A stretch of DNA of 50,574 bases, from the NCBI GenBank assembly GCA_947453695.1, contig CANGHW010000024.1, forward strand, positions 1 through 50,574, written 5' to 3'. The notes beneath the pieces are model-generated. The model did no database searches and was not told the DNA's origin. It worked only from the letters and a program-made list of their open reading frames with translations. The first letter of the stretch is position 1; each line of letters begins with the position of its first letter. This document shows positions 9,108 to 16,517 of this stretch, piece after piece. Both the position numbers and the translations under genes were made by a program. The stretch comes from Opitutia bacterium (lineage in GTDB: Bacteria; Verrucomicrobiota; Verrucomicrobiia; Opitutales; Opitutaceae).

Positions 9108-10394
9108 ATGCTTCCCGCCTCCCTCTCCGCCGACCTCACCCGCTGGCGGCGTGATTTTCACCGCCACCCCGAGCTCGGCTTTTGCGAATTCCGCACTGCC
9201 GCCACCGTCGCCGCCACGCTCGCGCAACATGGCTGGCAGGTCGCCGCCGGCGCCGAGGTGATGCGCGCCGAAGCCCGCATGGAAGTCCCTCCGCTCGCCG
9301 AGATTAACGCCGCGCGCGCCGAGGCATTGCGCGACGGCGCCGATCCCGTCTGGGTCGCCCGCCTCGGCGCCGGCCTCACCGGTGTCGTCGGGACGTTCGA
9401 CACCGGTCGCCCCGGCCCGACGGTCGCCTTCCGCGTCGACCTCGACGCCCTGCCGGTCCGCGAAAGCACCGACGCCACGCACGTGCCGGCCCGCGAAAAT
9501 TTCCTCTCCACCCGCCCCGGCCGCATGCACGCCTGCGGACACGACGGTCACACCGCCATCGGCCTCGGTCTCGCCGTCACCCTCCCCGCGCTCGCGAAAA
9601 ACTGGCGCGGCAAAATCAAACTCATCTTCCAACCTGCCGAAGAGGGCTGTCGCGGCGCCAAGTCCATGGTCGCCGCCGGCGTCCTCGCCGACGTCGATTT
9701 CTACTTCGCCACCCACCTCGGCATCTCGCTCACCGAGACCGGCGCCGTCTCTTGCGGCACCGACCACATCCTCGCGACGACCAAGCTCGACGCCACGTTC
9801 CGCGGCACCGCCGCCCACGCGGGCGTCGATCCGCACCTCGGTCGCAATGCGCTCCTCGCCGCCGCCACCGCCACCGTGCAGCTCCACGCCATCGCCCGCC
9901 ACGGCGCCGGTGCCTCGCGCGTCAACGTCGGTCTCCTCGAAGGCGGCTCCGGTCGCAATGTCATCGCCGACCGCGCCGTCCTCAAACTCGAGGTCCGCGG
10001 CGAGACAACGCCCATCTGCCAGTGGATGGCCGTCGAAGCCGAGCGCGTCCTCCGCGCCGCCGCCGCCATGCACGCAGTCGAGGTCGCAATCGAAAACATG
10101 GGCGAGGCCGGCAGCGCGCCCTGCGACGACGCCGCCCGCGCCATCGTCCGCCGCGCCGCTGAAAAATCCGGCGCCACGCGCATCACCGAGTTCTCCCCGC
10201 TCGGCGGCAGTGAAGACGCCACGCTCATGATGGACGCCGTCCAAGCCCGCGGTGGCTCCGCCACCTACCTCCTCGTCGGCACCCCACTCCCCGCCGGCCA
10301 CCACCACCCGCGTTTCGACATCGACGAAGCCGCCCTGCTCCGCGCCGTCGCCCTCCACACCGCCATCGTCCGGGAAATCCTCGCCACGCCATGA
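9108..10394 (+). CDS. M20 amidohydrolase, AbgA-like (p-aminobenzoyl-glutamate hydrolase subunit A type)
   Basis: 428 residues. Start at ATG 9108, since the M20 fold begins at once (RRDFHRHPELGFCEFRT). Metal-site motifs: HACGHDGH (141-148), QPAEEG (175-180), GTAAHAG, and a late GTPLPAGHHHPRFD. The order and wording match E. coli AbgA as I recall it, including FDTGRPGPTVAFRVD and GSGRNV. E. coli AbgA works with AbgB on folate breakdown products; no abgB-like gene is here, so the substrate may be another N-acyl amino acid. The stop overlaps the next start (ATGA), giving translational coupling with the dehydratase. No signal peptide is seen, so it is probably cytoplasmic. Confidence 0.9.
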   Translation: MLPASLSADLTRWRRDFHRHPELGFCEFRTAATVAATLAQHGWQVAAGAEVMRAEARMEVPPLAEINAARAEALRDGADPVWVARLGAGLTGVVGTFDTGRPGPTVAFRVDLDALPVRESTDATHVPARENFLSTRPGRMHACGHDGHTAIGLGLAVTLPALAKNWRGKIKLIFQPAEEGCRGAKSMVAAGVLADVDFYFATHLGISLTETGAVSCGTDHILATTKLDATFRGTAAHAGVDPHLGRNALLAAATATVQLHAIARHGAGASRVNVGLLEGGSGRNVIADRAVLKLEVRGETTPICQWMAVEAERVLRAAAAMHAVEVAIENMGEAGSAPCDDAARAIVRRAAEKSGATRITEFSPLGGSEDATLMMDAVQARGGSATYLLVGTPLPAGHHHPRFDIDEAALLRAVALHTAIVREILATP

Positions 10395-11344
10395 CCACGC
10401 TTACGCTCGCTGACATCCAGGCCGCCCACGCCCGCATCGCCGACAAGATTCACCGCACGCCCGTCCTCACTAGCGCCACACTCGACGCGCACTGCGGCGG
10501 GCAACTGTTCTTCAAGTGCGAGAACTTTCAAAAAATCGGCGCCTTCAAAGCCCGCGGCGCCACCAATGCCGTCTTCGCCCTCACCGACGCCGAGGCCGCC
10601 CGCGGCGTCGCGACCCACTCGTCGGGCAACCATGCCGCCGCCCTCGCCCGCGCCGCCCGCCTCCGCGGCATCGCCGCGCACATCGTGATGCCGTCCAACG
10701 CGCCACACGCCAAGGTCGAGTCAGTCCGCCGCAACGGCGGCCAAATCGTCTTCTGCGAACCCAACGTAGCCGCCCGCGAAGCAGCCTGCGCCCGCGTCAT
10801 CGCCGAGACCGGCGCGCGCCTCGTCCACCCCTACAACGACTACGCCGTCATGGCCGGCCAGGGCACCGCCACCCTCGAACTCATGGAACAGGTTCCCAAC
10901 CTCGACCTCATCCTCTGCCCCGTCGGCGGCGGCGGCCTGCTCAGCGGCACCGCCGTCGCCGCGAAAAGCCTGCGCCCCGGTATCCGCGTGATCGCCGCCG
11001 AACCCACCGCGGCCGACGATGCCGCACGCTCCTTCGCCGCCGGCAGCATCCAGCCCGTAGCCCCCACGACCACCATCGCCGACGGCCTGCGCACCTCGCT
11101 CGGTGAGAAAAACTTTCCGCTCATCCAGCGCTACGTCGACGGCGTCGCGACTGTCTCCGAAGACGCGATCGTCGCCGCCATGCGCCGCACGTGGGAAGTG
11201 CTCAAGATCATCATCGAGCCGAGCTGTGCCGTTCCCTACGCCGTCGTAATGTCCGAAAAAATCCCCGTCGCCGGCCTCCGCGTCGGCCTCATCCTCACCG
11301 GCGGCAACGTCGACCTCGACGCGCTGCCTTGGCTCAAAAAGTAA
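10391..11344 (+). CDS. PLP-dependent threonine/serine dehydratase (or serine racemase)
   Basis: 317 residues, a fold-type II PLP enzyme. The PLP lysine is K53 in IGAFKARGA, the substrate loop is SSGNH (77-81), and the phosphate-binding glycine loop is GGGG (179-182). There is no C-terminal ACT regulatory domain, so it matches the short, catabolic threonine ammonia-lyase/serine racemase group rather than biosynthetic IlvA. Expected reaction: deamination of threonine or serine to a 2-oxo acid. Its start overlaps the amidohydrolase stop by four bases, which suggests that an amino acid released by the amidohydrolase may be processed here (inference). It is followed after 13 bases by the acetylesterase gene. 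Confidence 0.92.
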   Translation: MTTLTLADIQAAHARIADKIHRTPVLTSATLDAHCGGQLFFKCENFQKIGAFKARGATNAVFALTDAEAARGVATHSSGNHAAALARAARLRGIAAHIVMPSNAPHAKVESVRRNGGQIVFCEPNVAAREAACARVIAETGARLVHPYNDYAVMAGQGTATLELMEQVPNLDLILCPVGGGGLLSGTAVAAKSLRPGIRVIAAEPTAADDAARSFAAGSIQPVAPTTTIADGLRTSLGEKNFPLIQRYVDGVATVSEDAIVAAMRRTWEVLKIIIEPSCAVPYAVVMSEKIPVAGLRVGLILTGGNVDLDALPWLKK

Positions 11345-11357
11345 CCCGCCCCTCCTC

Positions 11358-12089
11358 ATGCGCCCCCTCCTCCTCACCCTCGCCCTCCTCGCCGCCGCCT
11401 TCGCCTCTGCGGCTGATGCCCCTCGGCTCTACCTCGCCGGCGATTCCACCATGGCGAACAAGCCGCTCGATCTCCCCGAGCGCGGCTGGGGCCAATCGCT
11501 CGCCACCCTTTTCAAAGACGCCGACACCGTGCAAAACCACGCGATGAACGGCCGCAGCACGCTCAGTTTCATCACCGAGGGTCGCTGGGAAAAAATCACG
11601 ACCGCGCTCAAGGCCGGTGATTTCGTCATCATTCAGTTCGGGCACAATGACGAGAAAGTCGAAGACCCGAAACGCGGCACCGACCCGAAGACGACCTTCC
11701 CCGCTAATCTCCGCCGCTTCGTCGCCGATGTCCGGGCGAAAGGCGCCTCACCCATCCTCGCCACTCCCGTCGCGCGCCGCAAATTTGACGCCGCCGGCAA
11801 ACTCCAGCCCACGCACGGCGCCTATCCCGACGCCATCCGTCGCGTCGCCACCGAGGAGAAGGTGCCGCTCCTCGAACTTGAGAAAGCCACCTCCGCTTGG
11901 CTGCAGGCCGAGGGCGACGAGCCTACGAAGAAATACTTCATGTGGATCGAGGCCGGCAAATACGCGAAGATTCCCGATGGCCGCAAAGACGATACCCACT
12001 TCGTCGAAGCCGGCGCCGCGAAAGTCGCCGCCCTCGCGGTCGCCCAAATCCGCGAGCAAAAACTCCCGCTCGCCGCCTGGTTGAAATAA
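11358..12089 (+). CDS. Rhamnogalacturonan acetylesterase (SGNH hydrolase)
   Basis: 243 residues with a signal peptide (MRPLLLTLALLAAAFASA). SGNH motifs: block I GDST (28-31, S30 nucleophile), block II Gly in MNGRSTLSF, block III GHND, and block V DDTHF carrying the catalytic Asp-His pair. This arrangement is that of fungal and bacterial rhamnogalacturonan acetylesterases (CE12 type), which remove acetyl groups from pectin rhamnogalacturonan I outside the cytoplasm. It is 13 bases after the dehydratase and convergent with the CDGSH/RhaM side. The nearby rhamnose mutarotase fits a pectin/rhamnose theme. Confidence 0.9.
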   Translation: MRPLLLTLALLAAAFASAADAPRLYLAGDSTMANKPLDLPERGWGQSLATLFKDADTVQNHAMNGRSTLSFITEGRWEKITTALKAGDFVIIQFGHNDEKVEDPKRGTDPKTTFPANLRRFVADVRAKGASPILATPVARRKFDAAGKLQPTHGAYPDAIRRVATEEKVPLLELEKATSAWLQAEGDEPTKKYFMWIEAGKYAKIPDGRKDDTHFVEAGAAKVAALAVAQIREQKLPLAAWLK

Positions 12090-12141
12090 CTCCGCTACGG
12101 CAAACACCCGCGACCACCCGTGGTTTCGCGCCCACCCAAAG

Positions 12142-12167
12142 AAAAAGCGCACTCCGAAGAGTGCGCT
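12142..12167 (-). terminator. Rho-independent terminator of the CDGSH gene
   Basis: Read on the minus strand: AGCGCACTC, a TTCG tetraloop, GAGTGCGCT, then a T-rich tail. The 9-bp stem is perfect. It begins 47 bases past the CDGSH stop. The tail is on the minus side only, so it serves the minus strand, although the hairpin also separates it from the convergent acetylesterase gene. Confidence 0.85.
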
Positions 12168-12214
12168 CAAAGTCGCTAAAGTCATCAGCCCAGAGGGCTG
12201 ACCGGTCGGCAAAA

Positions 12215-12388
12215 TTACTTCGCGTGGGAACCATCGCAGTAACCCTGCGGATCCTTGGTCTTGCCGCACCCACACATCTTGCGCGCGGGCTGGGCGTGCG
12301 AGCCATCACAATGGCCCTGCGGATTCTTGGTTTTGCCGCAGCCGCACATCTTAGGGGCTGGGCTCGGAGGAGTCGTGGAATTTTCCAT
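12215..12388 (-). CDS. Tandem CDGSH-type iron-sulfur miniprotein (57 aa)
   Basis: 57 residues consisting of a short Pro/Ser/Thr lead and two nearly identical modules. C15-G-C17-G-K-T with C27-D-G-S-H31, and C39-G-C41-G-K-T with C51-D-G-S-H55. The CDGSH family binds one 2Fe-2S cluster per module with three Cys and one His. Here the gap between the second and third Cys is nine residues rather than the canonical eight, with the proline moved forward (NPQG / DPQG). A longer upstream frame exists but adds only Arg/Gly-rich sequence, so ATG 12388 is preferred; no strong Shine-Dalgarno is visible. The two modules share MCGCGKTK.PQG.CDGSHA, an internal duplication. A strong terminator follows. Confidence 0.85.
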   Translation of the reverse strand: MENSTTPPSPAPKMCGCGKTKNPQGHCDGSHAQPARKMCGCGKTKDPQGYCDGSHAK

Positions 12389-12504
12389 GAGCTGTGAGTA
12401 ACGGCCCAGACGGGCTTGGCGAGCAACATTAGCCCCGCGGAGTCCTATTCGCCCCGCCGTAGCTCCGTCCCGGCACCGGGAGCCGCCTCGCACTCCGCCT
12501 CCGC

Positions 12505-12819
12505 TTACGGCAGGTGAAACACTTCCTTCAGTCCCGTTGCGACCGGACTATGGTCCGCATTCGACGGCATGACGTCGCCCATCCGCTTCCACCAGCGCTG
12601 GCAAATTTCCGTCTGCGCGATCGCGGCCCAGCGCGCTTCGTCTTCGATTTCAGCGTAGGCGAATAGCTGCCGCGTCTCCTCGTGCAGAAAGATCGAGTAG
12701 TTGTGCACGCCGTGAGCTTTGAGCACGGCCTCGAGCTCGGGCCAGATGGGTTGGTGGCGACGGGCATACTCGACCTCGTGGCCGGCGTGCACGCTCATGA
12801 CGAAGACTTTGCGGATCAT
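12505..12819 (-). CDS. rhaM: L-rhamnose mutarotase
   Basis: 104 residues, the same length as E. coli RhaM (YiiL) and matching it nearly throughout: MIRKVFVM at the start, [31 protein letters not shown], then EVFHLP at the end. It interconverts the alpha and beta anomers of L-rhamnose. Its start overlaps the stop of the upstream gene as ATGA, so it is translationally coupled and the last gene of the symporter-led minus-strand set. No rhamnose isomerase, kinase or aldolase lies in the window, so the rest of the pathway must be elsewhere. With the symporter and the LacI regulator it suggests L-rhamnose or a rhamnose-containing sugar as substrate. Confidence 0.96.
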   Translation of the reverse strand: MIRKVFVMSVHAGHEVEYARRHQPIWPELEAVLKAHGVHNYSIFLHEETRQLFAYAEIEDEARWAAIAQTEICQRWWKRMGDVMPSNADHSPVATGLKEVFHLP

Positions 12820-14516
12820 GGCAGTTTCGGAAGGTATGATTCACCCTTCTTGGGCTCGGCCGGTTTTGCCGCTGGCTTCGGCGGGGGCGCCGCGTCGCGC
12901 GCAAACGCCGCCTGCAGCATCGTGAAGCGCTCACGGTCGGACGCCGTGCGCGCGATCTTCAGGCCGTGCGTCGCGAGGTCGTAGGCTTCGACGCCAAACT
13001 TGTGCGCGGCGGCCAGCAGCGTCGCCTGCAGCACCAGCGGCGCGTTGCGCGGAAAGAACTGAACGCCTTCGAGGACATACATGAAATCCGGTTTCGTAGG
13101 CGCCTTGGCCGACTTCGACCATACTTCCGCCATCAGGCCGTAGACCTGCGCCATCGGGGGCTTCTGTTTGCGGGCGACCAGCAGCGGCTCCAGCACGGTT
13201 TTGACCTGCGCCTCACTCAGCTTCTCGCCTGCGCCACCTGGCGCCGCCTTGGCGGTCTCAAAGCGCAGCTTGGCCAATTCGAGGTAGACGCGCGGACGCT
13301 CCGCGCCGGCCTTGGCCGCGGCTTCGAGGAATTTCCGCGCGCGGTCATCGTTGCCTGCATTGCGTTCGTCGAGGCCGAGCGCGGCGAGGAGCTGCGGGTC
13401 GCGTTCGCCGCGCACGTAGGGCGCGATGAGCGCCATGTGCGCCTCCGGGCCGTGCGCGCCGAGGCGCAGGACCTCGCCGACGATCCGGCCCGACTCCGCA
13501 TCGGTCGCATCGCGGAGCGCGACAGACGGCGGCTCGGGCAACTCTTTACCTTTCTTCGCCGTGTATTGCATCGACTTGTAGTCGGTGAATCCGATGTAGC
13601 CGCGCAGCTCGAGCAGCATCCCTTTAAAGTCGAGTCCAAGGCATTCTTTGAAGACCGCCTCGTTCGGCGCCTCGGTGCCGATCCGGCTGAGAAACTTTAT
13701 AAAGCCTTTCTGGTATTTCTGGTTTCGGCCGTAGAGGCACATGTGCACGAATCCGTAGCACTGAGCCGACCAAAATGTGCTGCGTTGCGGCTGCTCGGCG
13801 AAGAGCTCGGGAAAAGGCATTAGCGCGCGCTCGTTGAGGATGCGGTTGAAGTCGCCCGTCTTCGGCCCGCCAAAGCCGTCGCCGACTTGGGCGAAACTGA
13901 TCCACTTCCGGTTAAACTCGATCGAGGCGAAGATCTGCACGAGGCCTTCCTCGAACCAAGCCGGCGACTTCCCGCCTGCCTGACGCCGGATCAAATTGCG
14001 GAAATAGGCTTTGTAGAAATCGCGGTAGGGATCGGCGTCCTCGGTCGTGTTGTCCTCGAGCGTCAGCTCAGCGAGCGCAAAGTCTACCACGATGGCGCTG
14101 CGCTCCGGATCGTCGAAAAAGAGTCCAGTCGTGCGAAAGCGGTCGTCTTCGCGGTCCGCCGGCAGGAAACGGTCGAAGTCCTTGCCTCGTCCGGTGAGGA
14201 TCAGGCTGGTTGGCACGGCCACTTCGCCCTGGCGAAAGCCGGGCATGATCTCCGCGATGACCGTCTGCAGGAGGAGAAAGTCCTTCACGAACCGCGTCGT
14301 CTCGCGCGCCGAAATGCTCGAGAGGACTTCGAAGCCGGGGATCGCGGCGTAGCGCCACTTTTCCGGCTGCGGAAGCACGCGGCTGTCAGTCACCTCAAAT
14401 TTCGGCAGCTCCACCGGCGGTTCGCTGGCCGCCGGCACGGTCGGTTGGGCACGGAGGGGCAGGCCGCCGGCGAGCAGCAGCCCGAGCAGCAGAAGACGTG
14501 GAGGGAAGGGGTTCAT
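12816..14516 (-). CDS. Exported degenerate gluzincin-like protein with helical repeats, paralog A
   Basis: 566 residues. A signal peptide ([18 protein letters not shown]) is followed by [20 protein letters not shown]. The mid-region has [12 protein letters not shown], which resembles the second half of a gluzincin zinc site (W-x-x-EG). The expected HExxH helix ahead of it is replaced by [11 protein letters not shown], so zinc peptidase activity is doubtful. The C-terminal 250 residues are Ala-rich helical repeats of TPR/SEL1 style, ending in a Pro/Lys tail. It is paralogous with the next gene upstream (21 bases away) and coupled to rhaM by an ATGA overlap. The function is unknown. A scaffold or binding role in the envelope is a guess. 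Confidence 0.82.
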   Translation of the reverse strand: MNPFPPRLLLLGLLLAGGLPLRAQPTVPAASEPPVELPKFEVTDSRVLPQPEKWRYAAIPGFEVLSSISARETTRFVKDFLLLQTVIAEIMPGFRQGEVAVPTSLILTGRGKDFDRFLPADREDDRFRTTGLFFDDPERSAIVVDFALAELTLEDNTTEDADPYRDFYKAYFRNLIRRQAGGKSPAWFEEGLVQIFASIEFNRKWISFAQVGDGFGGPKTGDFNRILNERALMPFPELFAEQPQRSTFWSAQCYGFVHMCLYGRNQKYQKGFIKFLSRIGTEAPNEAVFKECLGLDFKGMLLELRGYIGFTDYKSMQYTAKKGKELPEPPSVALRDATDAESGRIVGEVLRLGAHGPEAHMALIAPYVRGERDPQLLAALGLDERNAGNDDRARKFLEAAAKAGAERPRVYLELAKLRFETAKAAPGGAGEKLSEAQVKTVLEPLLVARKQKPPMAQVYGLMAEVWSKSAKAPTKPDFMYVLEGVQFFPRNAPLVLQATLLAAAHKFGVEAYDLATHGLKIARTASDRERFTMLQAAFARDAAPPPKPAAKPAEPKKGESYLPKLP

Positions 14517-14537
14517 GGGCAGAGGGAGCGCGGACGC

Positions 14538-16382
14538 TCAGGATTTCTTGGGCGCGGACGCCGGAGCCGCGGTTGGGGCGGAACCGGGCATCGGTGCGAG
14601 CGGAGGCAACTGGGCCTTGAACTTCTCGAAGGCGGCCTTCGTCTTCGCGTCGGGTGCGACTTGAATGCCGTAGTCGGCGAGCGGATGGGCGGCGTCGTTC
14701 ATATTGGCCTGCGCCGCGAGCACCGCCGTCTGGTAGACGAGTTTCAGGCGTCCGGGGAAGCCACGGGCGCCTTCGATTAAGAAGACCACATCATCGCGTT
14801 TCGCCGGAGCCGCGCTGCGGATCCACGTGTCGGCCATGAGTTCGTAGGTGTCAGGGAGGGCCGGCGGGAGGGTGCGGGCGCTGAGCAGGAGCGAGACCAC
14901 GCCATTGACCTGCTCGGCGGAGAACTTGTCGCCCACCCCAGGCTGAGCGAGGGCATCGGCGTAGCGATAGCGCGCGAACTCAATATAGGCGCGCGGATTC
15001 GGGACCTTGGCTTTCACCGCGGCCTCAAGAAATTTCCGGGCCCGTTCTTCCTGGCCGCCGGTCTTTTCGTGGAGGCCAATGGCGGCGAGAAGGCGCGGAT
15101 CGCGTTCGCCGCGGATGTAGGGCGCGGTGAGCTCGGCGTGCGCCTTGGTCTTATTGCCGGCGAGGAGCAGCGCTTCGCCTTTGATGCGGCCGACCTCGGC
15201 CTCGGTGGCGTCGCGGAGCTGCAGCTTCGGCGGATCGGGCAGGCCGGCATCTTTCCCTTTCGCGACAAACATCTGCTTCTCGTAGTTCGTAAAATCGATG
15301 TAGCCGCGGAGCACGATGAGCATGTCTTTATAGCTCTTACCGAAGCACTGCTTGAAGAGTTCCTCCGAGACCGGCTCCTTGCTGGTGCGCACCACGAATT
15401 GAGTGAAGGGCTTTTGGTAGCGCTTGCCTTCGCCATAGAGACAGAGGTGCACGAAGGCGTAGGCTTGCTTGGCCCAGACGTTGTTGCCGAGGGGATTGTT
15501 GGCCTCAGGCGAATCGGGAGTCACCGCGAAGAATTGATCCAGCGGCACGAGGCGGCGGCGCTGGAGCGCGGCGTTGAAATCGCGGTCCTCGGCCGGCGCA
15601 CCGGGCAGCGGGATGCCGTTGGGATCATCGGCGCCGAGCAGGGCATTGACTGCGGCGATCTGACCCGCGGCCGCCGACACGAGATTGGGATCCTCCAGTT
15701 CGCCGACGATGATCTCCTTCTTGTCGACCTTCATGCGCATGATGATCTGCGCCATGCCTTCCTCGAGCCACGCCGGCAGCCGAGGCTCGCTCTTGCTCAG
15801 GAGGAAGCGGACATACTCGCGATAGAGTTGTTTGTCGTGCTCGACCGAGACCTGCGTGGAGTCGGTGCCAGTGGAGGCATCGTCCGTGGTGTCGAAGTTG
15901 GAGAGGTTCAGTGACGACGACTGCAGGTCGATCACGATCGCGGTTTGGTCCTTATTCTTCAGAAAGAGGCTCGCGAGCACCTTGTCCGAGCCACCTTTCT
16001 CCTTCGGTTTGAAGGCATCGAACTTATTGCCCCGGCCGCAGAGGATCAGCGACGCCGGCCCGTTGCCGCGGTTCGGTAGCGGCCAGACATAGCCCAACGC
16101 GGTCTTGAACATCTCAAAATCACGGATGAGCCGCTGGGTCGTCTTGTCCGACGCATTAGAAAGAATCTCGAATCCCTGAATTTCGCCATAACGCCACGCC
16201 TCGGCCGGCGGCAGCTCGCGATTGTCCGTCACAACGAATTTCGGCAGCTCCACCACCGGCCCACTCGGTGCGGTGTCCTGCGCCGCCAACTGCACCGCGA
16301 GCCCACCCGCGAGTGCAGCCCCTCCGAGCACCAAACCACGGACAGAGCGCAAACAGGACAGAAACAGGGTCGCACGATTCAT
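14538..16382 (-). CDS. Exported degenerate gluzincin-like protein with helical repeats, paralog B
   Basis: 614 residues from ATG 16382, where a signal peptide begins (VLGGAALAGGLAVQLAAQD); the frame extends to 16517 but that part has no likely role. Shared with paralog A: ELPKFVVTDNRELPPAEAWRYGEIQGFEILSN near the start, the LILCGRGNKFDAF block, LPAWLEEGMAQI, FVHLCLYG, and the RAYIEFARYRY repeat region. The gluzincin helix position reads LYREYVRFLL, so no HExxH is present here either. It has two extra loops compared with A. The gap to the symporter stop is 135 bases, so a separate promoter is possible. Function unknown. Confidence 0.82.
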   Translation of the reverse strand: MNRATLFLSCLRSVRGLVLGGAALAGGLAVQLAAQDTAPSGPVVELPKFVVTDNRELPPAEAWRYGEIQGFEILSNASDKTTQRLIRDFEMFKTALGYVWPLPNRGNGPASLILCGRGNKFDAFKPKEKGGSDKVLASLFLKNKDQTAIVIDLQSSSLNLSNFDTTDDASTGTDSTQVSVEHDKQLYREYVRFLLSKSEPRLPAWLEEGMAQIIMRMKVDKKEIIVGELEDPNLVSAAAGQIAAVNALLGADDPNGIPLPGAPAEDRDFNAALQRRRLVPLDQFFAVTPDSPEANNPLGNNVWAKQAYAFVHLCLYGEGKRYQKPFTQFVVRTSKEPVSEELFKQCFGKSYKDMLIVLRGYIDFTNYEKQMFVAKGKDAGLPDPPKLQLRDATEAEVGRIKGEALLLAGNKTKAHAELTAPYIRGERDPRLLAAIGLHEKTGGQEERARKFLEAAVKAKVPNPRAYIEFARYRYADALAQPGVGDKFSAEQVNGVVSLLLSARTLPPALPDTYELMADTWIRSAAPAKRDDVVFLIEGARGFPGRLKLVYQTAVLAAQANMNDAAHPLADYGIQVAPDAKTKAAFEKFKAQLPPLAPMPGSAPTAAPASAPKKS

Positions 16383-16517
16383 ACGGAGAGTGACGGGGAG
16401 CAACAGGAGAAGGTTTCGAACAGGTAACAGGACCACGCAGCAGCCAAAGCCCGCCTGGCGCTGACGGCTAGAGAAAACGGCGACCGCGGCGTGTCCCGCC
16501 ACGGCGCGCGGCTTCAC

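Noticed and set aside
8928..10358. 476-codon open frame antisense to the amidohydrolase gene
   Set aside because: It is rich in Gly/Asp/Glu/Val with no motif, as expected from the complement of high-GC codons. The sense strand has full M20 metal motifs.
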